Shown here: positions 52,607 through 62,208 of the stretch, one piece after another
How positions within the stretch are numbered: the stretch's first letter is position 1
Layout of the letters: each line of letters begins with the position of its first letter
Assembly: GCF_003286085.1 (NCBI RefSeq)
Contig: NW_020825327.1
Location: 1,968,690 to 2,032,689 of the forward strand
Direction: 5' to 3'
DNA: 64,000 nt
DNA from: Drosophila persimilis
Taxonomy: Eukaryota; Arthropoda; Insecta; Diptera; Drosophilidae
The notes under the pieces: generated by a model
What the model was told of the DNA's origin: nothing
What the model saw: the letters and a program-made list of their open reading frames with translations, nothing else
Database searches by the model: none
Translations under genes and position numbers: made by a program

Positions 52607-54793
52607 CCTTTTGAGTCTTCTTTTCCTTGGCGGGTTAATTAGACGTCTGGCTAGCGCATTAGGGTGACCACCAAGTCGTTGCAAGTACCTTGCTGCATGT
52701 AATTGTATCACATCGCCCACTTTGGGAACCTTTAGGTCCCTCTCGATGTCACTGTTTCGCATGTACCATGGAGCATTGCATATACGTCGTAGAATTTTTG
52801 ACTGAGCAACTCTGATTTTATTTAAGTTGGTTTTTGCCGCGATGCCGTAAACTTGAAGTGCGTATTTCCATATGGGGCTGAGGATAGACTTGTATATCGT
52901 GACTTTGCTGTGCAGCGACAGCTTATTTCTTGGTGCAAGTAGCCACGCCATCTTTCCCGCTTTCGCCATCACCGACTGTCGAACCATGGTAGTATGGGTT
53001 TTGAAATTTAGTGACCTGTCGAGTACAACACCTAGGTATTTGTACGAGCTCTTGTGCGTAAGTGTGGAGCCCAGCATATTAATGCCTCCGGAAGAAAGTG
53101 ATCTCGTAGCAAAAGTAACATTAGCACATTTGCTGCTGTTGATGCCTATGTTCCATTTCTGAGCCCAGACCTCAAAGCTGCTCACATATTGTTGCAGAGC
53201 TTCCGTAGCTAGATTTATGCTTGGACTTCTGGTCAGCACTGCAGTGTCATCCGCGTAGGTTGCTATCAACACATCGTCCTCGTCCAACCCAGTTATTACC
53301 CTTGAGGAAGGCATATCGGCTGTATATAGGGTATATAACGTTGGTCCAAGAACGCTGCCTTGTGGGACGCCTGCACAGATTGGGCGCTTCGATGATTTTG
53401 CTCCATTTACAACAACACTAAAACTTCTGTCCATTAGAAAGCTACTCACCAGCTGGAATAGCTGCGGGGGCAATATGTTTCTCAGCTTAAAGAGGAGGCC
53501 ATCATGCCACACCCTGTCAAACGCTTGTTGAATGTCCATAAACACAGCTACCGAATACATTTTTTGCTCCATTGCATCAAGCGCGAAGTTGACCACACGA
53601 TGAAGTTGTTCTGGCGTGCCGTGACCTTTTCTAAATCCCAACTGCCACTTTGGAATTCTTTGCTTTACAGGTTCAAGCTGCATGATGCGGTTCAGTATCA
53701 TTCTTTCCGTCATCTTCCCTAGCGCTGAGAGCAGGCTAATTGGTCTGTAGCCATCGACTTCTGTATGTTGTTTTTCTGGCTTAGGTACCATGGAGATTAG
53801 CGCCGTCTTCCAGCAGGTAGGAAAGTGTCCTATCCTAAGAATGCTGTTGAGGAGCAGCACTATAAATAGCAGGGCTTTTTTAGGCAGAAGTTTTAAAGTC
53901 CTGTTGTCCAGCAGGTCCTCTCCAGGGGATTTTTTGGCCTTCAGCTTCTTAATTTGCTGCACCACCTCTTGAAATGTGACTGGGCTTGCTGGCAAGGACA
54001 TTTGAAATGGCATTTCCAATTGTAGCTCGACGGCCCTTCGTGTAACAGCAGACGTAAGATTAAATGGTTTAAATCTTTGCTCTAAACTGTCTGCGAAGAT
54101 ATCAGCCTTTTGCTGACTGGAGTAGCACCAACCGCCTGCTGGATTTTTAATTGGTGATTTAGGCATGACTACTCTTTTAAATCGGCTTGTAAGCTTCCAA
54201 AGAGTATAGTTGAAAGATGCATCGGGGCCAGCTTTTTCTAAAATGTTATCAATGCTCGTCTGCTTGACTTTTGCAAGAACCTTTTGCAGTCGGTTTGATA
54301 GTCTCAAGTAGATTTGATGAACTCGAGTATCACCCGTTCTCGCATACTCTCTTCTTACTCTTCTTTTCAGACGCAGGAGAGCAACGGCACTCGGGGGAAG
54401 AGTATCTTGTCGTCGTTGGCTTGGTGAACATTGGTTTACAGGCGCAGCAGAAGATGCAGCCAATATTACGTTTCTCATAAATATCGAGATTGCATCTTCT
54501 ATATCATCGGGACTTTTTATTTCCGTGTTGAGGTTGATTCTACTATCTAGTTCGGCTTGAAATACTTCGACGCAAGAGCCTCGAGGGAGAATTTGTTGCT
54601 TCATAGTTTTGATTTGAGGAGAATGATGCACTGATGCTACAATTGGCAGGTGATCCGAGGAGAGTTCATATTTAATTTCGACTGACAGCTTATTTTGCGC
54701 AATCCCGTTGACAATGAAAAGTCGAGAGCAGAAGGTGTAAGGCGAGTGTTGTATGAGAAGAAAGTTGCCTCGCCAGTGGCAAGGATTTCGCAT
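52529..54793 (-). pseudogene. Jockey-clade ORF2 (copy B): RT, fused at its end to BEL sequence
   Basis: Open for 754 residues. The RT is complete in one frame, including GVPQGSVLGPTLYTLY (about 53380), TYADDTAV (about 53255) and YLGVVLDRSLNFK. The last ~26 residues (after RRLKR) come from the antisense strand of the BEL RT beyond the duplication junction at 52606. A one-base deletion near 54719 (gaaaagtcg, copy A gaaaaagtcg) separates it from the endonuclease frame. Confidence 0.87.
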
Positions 54794-55290
54794 GTGCTAC
54801 TGACGATGGCCTCTTGCAATCGCTTCCCTCGACAGCATGATCTGACGTTACCCCACCATGGGTGCTTTGCGTTAAAGTCACCGCCTGCGATGAATCTGTT
54901 CCCCAGGCTAAGAAAAAGTTGTTCAAAATCAGTTGTACTCCAAGGTTGGTTGGGTGGCAGGTATATTGAGGAGATCTTGATGCATCCAACATTAGTCGGC
55001 ACACTCACGCTGGCAACTTGTATGTTTATCCTGGACGTAGGTTCGTTCTGAGCATGGGCAATGGACGATCGTATGAACAGAGCAGAGCCACTTTTCGATG
55101 TTCCACTGGGATGATCAGCGTAATATTGGTCGTATCCTGGTACGAATGCTCTCAGACCAGGGCGCATATGTGTCTCCGTAATCAACATTACATCGATTTT
55201 ATTAGCATTAAGGAAAAGTCTAAGTTCTTCAATGTTCTTGACTAGCCCTCGTGCATTCCATAATCCGATTTTTAATTGAAGCTTGTTCAT
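54637..55290 (-). pseudogene. Jockey-clade ORF2 (copy B): endonuclease part
   Basis: 217 codons from the ATG overlapping the ORF1 stop, with the same endonuclease motifs as copy A up to SALDF. It then leaves the correct frame at the one-base deletion near 54719 and loses the SDH motif. Confidence 0.85.
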
Positions 55291-56627
55291 TTTGAAATAA
55301 GCTTCTGTACCAGGTCCCGGAAGGCTTTGTTTGCCTCCATCGTATCCTGTATTAGTTTGAACATTTGATCCATTCTACTATTAAGGTCGTTCATAGCTTT
55401 TTCTAATATTTTGAATTTGCTACTAAAATGTTGATCTTCAGCACCATTAAACAACCGGGAGCTGTCATGTAATGTGTTTACGTTAATATTTTTCTCTGCA
55501 CGCGGTCTTGTTATGTCTGCATAGGAGAACCCACTCCTCACATTGGCATTTGAGATGACTTGCGATCTGGCTGGGAGATTTTTATTTTTGCTACTGGCAG
55601 GCATTCCATCTTCTGGTAGTCTGGCTGTCGGCTTAAGCTTCTTGCTCAGTTCAATTCTGACTGAACAACTTTTATAGCTAGATAGGTGATCTTCGCCGCA
55701 GTTTGCACAAATGGATTTGTTGCTAAGACTTAGTTCGCACGATTTTGATCCAGTATAGTGGTCGCCAGAGCATTTTCCACAGACTGGCTTTTTAAGGCAG
55801 TAGTTTCGCGTATGTCCAAAATCTTGGCATCTAAAGCACTGCACCAATTCTTTACTGTGCTTTGCCTTAATTACTGTTACTCTGTGCCTTCCAATTTGAG
55901 TAATCTTTAGTGCCTCTGCAATATTTGGTGTTTTCTTTAGGCTCACGTAGAACATACTCTGTCTTGTTTTTAAGCTATTTATTTCATGATCATCCTCTTC
56001 ATTTATTTCAATATTACGCCAGTTTGGCTTCCTGGGGCAGTAGATGTTCATGACTGTGAAGCCCTTGTCGGTGAACGTGTGCTCAATTAAGTGTTTTGGT
56101 ACATTTGGATGGATATCTCGAATAATCAATCTGTACGGCGTATCCTCTCTCAACTGATGGTGCCAGAATTCACAGTTTTGCTTCGTCAGCATATCAATAA
56201 CTGTTCGAAAAGCTTGGGAATTTTTTGCATATATACGCGAAACTCCAAATCTGGATGTGCGAATGTCATACTCATCAGCTGGAATTACAGAGTTGAGGGC
56301 GTCTTCGAGTTTGTCCATTTTATTCACTTGCGGCACGCAAATAGCTGGAGGCTTAGGCACTATGCTTGGCTGCTGCTCATTGCTAGCTTCGTTTGCTACT
56401 AGCCCATGTTGCTCTTCTTCGTCCAGTTCCATGACAGATTCAGCTTCTTCAGATAGCGCTGCATAGCGATTATTTAGAAGTGCTACTGAAGTGGTAGTAA
56501 CAGGTGTAAAATTTTGGCGGCCCTTGAATGGGTGATTTTTTGGAATAGCTGGGTGTGTAGTCTTTTGAATTGTTTTTGAGACTTTATCAGCTCTTTTTTG
56601 CTTTTTACTAATAGAGACCATTGGCAT
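55287..56627 (-). CDS. Jockey-clade ORF1, gag-like (copy B)
   Basis: 446 residues, apparently one residue different from copy A (REDTPYR here, REVTPYR there). Same three knuckles and C-terminal coiled coil. Intact frame. Confidence 0.88.
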   Translation of the reverse strand: MPMVSISKKQKRADKVSKTIQKTTHPAIPKNHPFKGRQNFTPVTTTSVALLNNRYAALSEEAESVMELDEEEQHGLVANEASNEQQPSIVPKPPAICVPQVNKMDKLEDALNSVIPADEYDIRTSRFGVSRIYAKNSQAFRTVIDMLTKQNCEFWHHQLREDTPYRLIIRDIHPNVPKHLIEHTFTDKGFTVMNIYCPRKPNWRNIEINEEDDHEINSLKTRQSMFYVSLKKTPNIAEALKITQIGRHRVTVIKAKHSKELVQCFRCQDFGHTRNYCLKKPVCGKCSGDHYTGSKSCELSLSNKSICANCGEDHLSSYKSCSVRIELSKKLKPTARLPEDGMPASSKNKNLPARSQVISNANVRSGFSYADITRPRAEKNINVNTLHDSSRLFNGAEDQHFSSKFKILEKAMNDLNSRMDQMFKLIQDTMEANKAFRDLVQKLISK

Positions 56628-56665
56628 CTGAAAGTTACAATCTTTTCCTTGGGATACTTTTTTTG

Positions 56666-56992
56666 CTAAGCCTGAAGGCTCTCAGCCGCCTCAGCTCTCG
56701 AGGTGCTCGGTACAGAACATATGCTGCCAGCTACTGTATTTGCCATTGAGTAATTCGCTTGACAGTTCCCTGTTGAGAAAGATAGTGTGCTCGTGGTAAT
56801 AGTGCTTGTAGTCGTTGCGATCAAGCTACTATTGTAGTTAGGCGTTCCAATTGCCTTATATAGGTCTTTAGCCAAGCTGGCACGCAATTCTGCAGGTGCA
56901 CCAGCTATTTTCCTCATCTTATCAGTCGCTGAAAGCTTATCACTAAGCTGGGAATGATCAGGTGAGTCTACGTCCATTTTTTGGCACTTCAC
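56666..56992 (-). pseudogene. Upstream reading frame, probable ORF1 N-terminus (copy B)
   Basis: 108 codons. Differs from copy A by the segment RASLAKDLYK, apparently the fuller version. Same stop before the ORF1 start. Confidence 0.5.
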
Positions 56993-57305
56993 GAAATTTG
57001 CTTGTTACAAATTTGTGATTGCCTAGCATCAAGAATTCTTGCTGCTAAGAAAAGTTAAACTTTTGTTGCCCTTCGTTTGCGGCTGCGCGCAAGGCGAGGG
57101 CAAAAACTTGCCCGCTGTACGACAGCTTACTTCGCTTACTGTTCTTTGTTGTTCTCGTGTTACCGACACCGCTACGCAGTGTCTAAAAATAGATTCTTGT
57201 GCGAGATAAGCACACAGAATGCACTTTGTGATTATTTGAAAACTTCAATGCGCGACACGTCCGTCTTCGACGAATGTATGGAAAGAACTTGGATATCGTG
57301 GTATC

Positions 57306-58680
57306 GCAAAGCTTTCCGCCATCCCGAAGCTTCTTGAGTTCCTGGTCACCCGGCAACTGCAACATCTTTGTTGCAGCTTGATATCTCCGTCGCAACACGG
57401 TTTTTTTCAGACATCGTTCAACATCGACTAACATTCTTGAGTTTTCTAACCTAATCCACCGTGGTTTTCAAATTGGTTTGCAGACGGATGTAGTTTTTAC
57501 TGACTTCAGCAAGGCATTCGATTCTGTGAACCATGCTCTGCTTATTCACAAGCTCTCTTTATTAGGGTTCCCAACGAATCTTCTAGATTGGATTTTGTCC
57601 TATCTCTCTAACCGTACTCAACGTGTTTTGTTTTCTAACGTGTTGTCAAATACTGTTAATGTTACTTGAGGTGTGCCACAGGGAAGTCATCTGGGCCCGC
57701 TTCTGTTTATTTTATTTGTGAATGACCTTCCTCAAGTTATAACATACTCTACTACACTAATGTATGCTGATGATGCTAAAATCTGTCTTTCTTACTCTGA
57801 TTGGTATTTGCACACACGCCTTCAACTTGATCTAAGTGAACTACTATTGTGGTGGTCAACTAATCTTCTTTTTCTGAACCTTTCCAATGCAAACTTATGA
57901 CATTTTACCGTCGTGCTCCTCATTTTGTCTCATATGTTCTAGGAAATCATATCCTTGAGCGAATTTCGAGTTCAAATGACCTCGATGTCCTTTTTGATCA
58001 TAAGATGTGTTTTAACACCCATATAGTTGCAACTGTAAATAAAGCTAAGGGTGTTTTAGCATTCATCAAGCGTTGGTCCAAGGAGTTTGACAACTCGTAC
58101 GTTACGAAACAACTGTACATCTCGTTAGTACGTCCTATATTGGAGTATTGTTCTTGTGTGTGGAGCCCGCAGTATAAAGAGCAGCAGGTTGTTATTGAAT
58201 CCGTGCAAAAGCAATTTTAAATTTTTTCCCTTCGGAACTTTATCTGGGACCCGGGTAGAATCTTGCCACCCTACTGTTCTAGGCTAAATCTTATTGACCT
58301 GCCGTCGTTGCACCATCGCAGAATATGCAATGGCGTAATGTTCGTGCACAAGCTCCTTCTCGGGACTGTTGACTCCCAAACTCTCTTGGGTCAGATTGAC
58401 TTGGCCGTTCCATCTAGACCTACAGGTACTTTTAGGCCTATCCGTCTACCCATATGTTGGTCTAATTATGCTGATCATGAACCTTTTAGGGTTTTATGCC
58501 ATAATTATAACTCCCTCTGCCAAACCCTATCCCCTGAACTGTCTTTTAAACTAATTGCATGCAATTTTTAGAATCACTTAAATTTAGCTAACTTTTAACT
58601 TCTCTTTTTTCCGCCTTTAGTAACTAAGTACCATTATTAACAGATAATTTGTTAATTTTAATAAATAAATAAATAAATAA
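57306..58680 (+). pseudogene. CR1 RT remainder (copy B)
   Basis: Duplicate of 46154-47530. It keeps TGG in LLDWILSYL, shares the TGA before GVPQG (about 57667) and has a private one-base deletion near 57887 (tttccaatgc for tttccaaatgc) after the YADD box. Ends in the same (AAAT)n. Confidence 0.85.
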
Positions 58681-58681
58681 A

Positions 58682-59556
58682 TTGGTCCATAGTATTTGGA
58701 ACCGTAAGAGGGACTGCCGAGGGGAGCAACAAGACATCGAAAGCATATTCTCCACCCATAAAATTCGAACTTTATAAACGTAACAATATTATGAAAATTG
58801 TAAAATGTGGCCGGAATATGCAGATATAAATACTACGATCAATAAATGTTTAACCAAGAGCGAAAATTGTGGACGAACAATAATATTGAGGCACGAGGTA
58901 CGAGGTATAGAGTCGGTTGCAAACGGCAGTTCAAAAAATATACTCTCGAAATGCGAGGTAGCGCATTGCTTAACGTTCCATTAAGTTCAAGCGCGGCATC
59001 GAAAACTATCCCAACAAATACAAAGCAATCAACCGGTGAGAAAGCGAAAAAACGAAAAGAATGCAGTGCATGTATGTATGTTGGTTGTAAGTGTATTTAC
59101 CGCGGCTTCGGTTAACGAACTACCCTTTTGACGAGATTCAAACAACGGGTAAAACGGTATATAACCATTTTATACACAGGTTATGCTAGATATATGTATG
59201 TGTATCAATAACTATGAAGGCATGAGTGAATATATATATGTATGCATATGTTCAAGTATATGCTAATTCAAAATGTATACGTAGCCATAAACATATGTAC
59301 ATAAATATGTGCGGGGGATTCAAGTTCAAGATTATTAAGAAATATGCTACTGGATCACTTGGAAGTAACGTGTAGGTAGCGCGCCGGTTAAAACGGTGGT
59401 GGGAGCGTAACTAACTTGTCTTAAGCGTTACGCTGCGGTGAACGCCGTGCGGATTGTGGATCTTCCGAGCGCGCCGCCAAGCTCGCGACATCGAGTTGGG
59501 ACCGGAGCGCACGGAGTTGGCACAGTGCGCGGCAATTATCTACTGATGCCCTGAAC
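58682..59556. other. Unassigned spacer (copy B)
   Basis: Duplicate of 47531-48359, with an additional ~40 bp near 59507-59550 (cgcacggagttggcacagtg...). No recognisable gene. Confidence 0.45.
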
Positions 59557-59758
59557 AAAAATATTCCGAAAATATCGACGTTCTGCCATGTTTAGCCCAG
59601 TCACTGGATCTTAACTCATCGAAATCTTATGGCCGAAGGTTAAAGGAATTCTACCAACTGCAAATCCGTCAACCTGAACTCAGTTTTGGCAAGTGGTTTA
59701 AGAATTATTAAAATTATTGGCTCAAATCGTATTGAAACGTTGGCAGGACCTTACTGAC
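59557..59758 (+). pseudogene. Tc1-like transposase C-terminus (copy B)
   Basis: Duplicate of 48360-48569 with a one-base deletion (cttaactcatcg). Ends in KRWQDLTD codons directly before the LTR; CTGAC at 59754-59758. Confidence 0.75.
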
Positions 59759-60412
59759 TGTACGATTTCAATTAAAATACAAAATCGTATGATTAGACCT
59801 AGACAAATAGCTAGCCATAAAGGTTAGATTTCCCAGCCACCTAAATAAATAAACGATAATACGCTCTAAATATAATATGTGACATGCACGTCTGACCTAA
59901 ATAAATATACAACGGACAGCTGCATGCATTTGTGTACATACACTGTTAAGATATTTACAGCACTATCATTAAACACATTCTGGATGACCTGCAGGCTGTC
60001 AAATCTCTCACCATCTGCATGATAACCATTGTGACCGTCATAAATCTGACCCTTGGAATATTCCACTGTTGGATTTGTAGTAGTGCTTAGTCCTAAATAT
60101 ATATAACACATTTCCCTAGCAATATTATACTCAGAACTAATTAAACATACCTAATATCCTAAGTAAACAATTATACTCATAGAACTTGTATATAACCTCG
60201 CATTTTACCAAATAAAATCAGTACGAAAGAAAACTCTGACGTATTCACATCTCCGAAGCCCATTTGTTCAAGTACCGATTGCGGCGACCATTTGTTACTG
60301 GTACATGAACCGGTAGCATACAAATTTACATTTTCAGCAGACGATTGTCATATTGACAATCACACAAAATCAAGTGAATCTACATCAACAGATTCATTTG
60401 ATTTGTTCATTT
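59759..60412 (+). repeat. 5' LTR of the BEL element (copy B)
   Basis: Same LTR as 48570-49226 with several one-base losses (for example aaaggttagattt for aaaaggttaagattt), hence a few bases shorter. Confidence 0.9.
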
Positions 60413-60783
60413 GGTGACCCCCGACTTTTGGACACTTAACCGTTCATCTGGATTGTTGTTCCCGATTTGGAACTTGGGATTTAGTTGGAAAATCCTACAT
60501 AATTGTCCACTTGTCGACCAATTTACACACATACAACATACAACAATCAGAGTTGTGATTTCAAACCTTCGGTGAAGGAAAACTTAAGTGGTGTTATTTG
60601 GATCTAACTCACCATCACAGTCAACTTGGCGACTAAGGTTAATTGGAAACAGGAGTCCAGTGTCATAAATATTTATTGAGATACTTTGACCATCTTCGTG
60701 GTTGTGAGTAGAGGGCACAACCAGTCATAGTGACAAATAAATTACCTCCATCGGGTCAAAAGTATTAAAATAAATAAAATAAA

Positions 60784-62208
60784 ATGGCATCATCAGCATT
60801 AATGTTATGCTAGACAGGCAAGCTTGCCACAGCGAAGAGATTCAGAGCCTGGTACGAAATTATAAAAAGGATTCTGCTGAAAGAAAGCAGAAACCAGAAT
60901 ATTTTAAATCCCGCATTGAGAACCTAATGAATCTCTGGATAATGTTTCAAAAGAGGAAACTAATATTCAAAAAATATTCAAGGCTCAGAATTTGAGCATA
61001 ATTAGTTCGCCAATGACTATTTTAAACAAATAAGAGATTTAGTCATAAAATACAAAGGCGAATTAACCAAACAACTATCTTCAATCGAAATGGAGATAGA
61101 CGCCAGGATCGATAACGTCTTTGGAGGATGACATGAAATAGGGCCCATCATGAACAGAATGACGAATGAGACGCGAAAGGACTTCAAACCAATAATCATA
61201 ATATATTGGGATGAATAAGAACAATCCACATTCAATTCACAAAAAAATGTACAGACCCTGTAAAAAATGGGTTATAACAATAAAAATTACATAGCAGCTG
61301 AAGACGCAGTGTTATCAGTCCAATAATGACGGAATCAGACTCTGTTCGGCAAGTCATCGCTGCTCCTCATGTTAATAACGCATTACCATTGCCAAAGGGT
61401 TTGCCATTCCAAAATTTGATGAGATTACCTTAAATGGCAACAATTCCATGACATTTTTAAAGAAAATGATTCATGAATCATCAGTACCCTGTCATACAAA
61501 AGATGTGGTATTTGGTTAACAGAAGGAAACTACTTACATTACAGCATGGAATATGTTACAAGATCGTTTTAGTAACAAAAGAGTGCTAAGTAATGCATTG
61601 ATTCAACGACTATTGGATCAACCTAGCACAACCAACGATGCTAAATCAATTAAAATGTTGCATGATAATGTAAAGGAAACATTAGCAGCATTAAACAACA
61701 TTGAGATAGAAACAGACAAATGGGACACGATTCTTCTTTGTCTGTTGACGAAAAAATTAATCGTCAAACTCTTACTATGTATGAGCAATCCATACAAAAT
61801 ACAAAGGAACTACAGCCGTTGAGCGAGTTCATGCAGTTCCTCAGCAAAGATTCCTACTCTGGAAGCTATTGGATGGGGAAAGGACAAAGAAGCCCATGAA
61901 ATGCGCATCAGCAGGAGCAGAAAATCAATATTACTGTTATTTCTGCGAGAAACCTAACCACGCCATCTATAATGCACCCAGTTTTTAAAGAAAACTGCTG
62001 CGGATAGATTGAATTGGGTTTCAAAAGAACCAACTATGCGTTAAATGTTTTAAACGCGACCATGCTGCAAGAAATTGTCAAAGAAGAGATTGTTTTAAAT
62101 GCAGCAAGGACATAACACTCTTCTTCATTTAGAAACCAAGTTGGAAGCCAAAACTGCAGCATCGGTAAACAGTATACAAAGCAATTATGTACTATTAGCC
62201 ACTGTTTA
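60784..62208 (+). pseudogene. gag: BEL gag (copy B), fragmented by single-base indels
   Basis: Same gene as 49602-51031 but broken at least every ~150 bases by one-base changes in short runs. The knuckle region (about 61935-62110) and the TAG before protease (about 62206) are recognisable. The pattern suggests low consensus accuracy rather than decay. Confidence 0.8.

Larger units (their letters stand above)
52607..57293 (-). mobile_element. Jockey-clade LINE (copy B), lacks its 3' end
   Basis: Duplicate of 41480-46141. The last ~50 bp of ORF2 and the 3' UTR/poly-A are absent because the duplication starts inside ORF2, which now runs into antisense BEL sequence. Confidence 0.92.
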
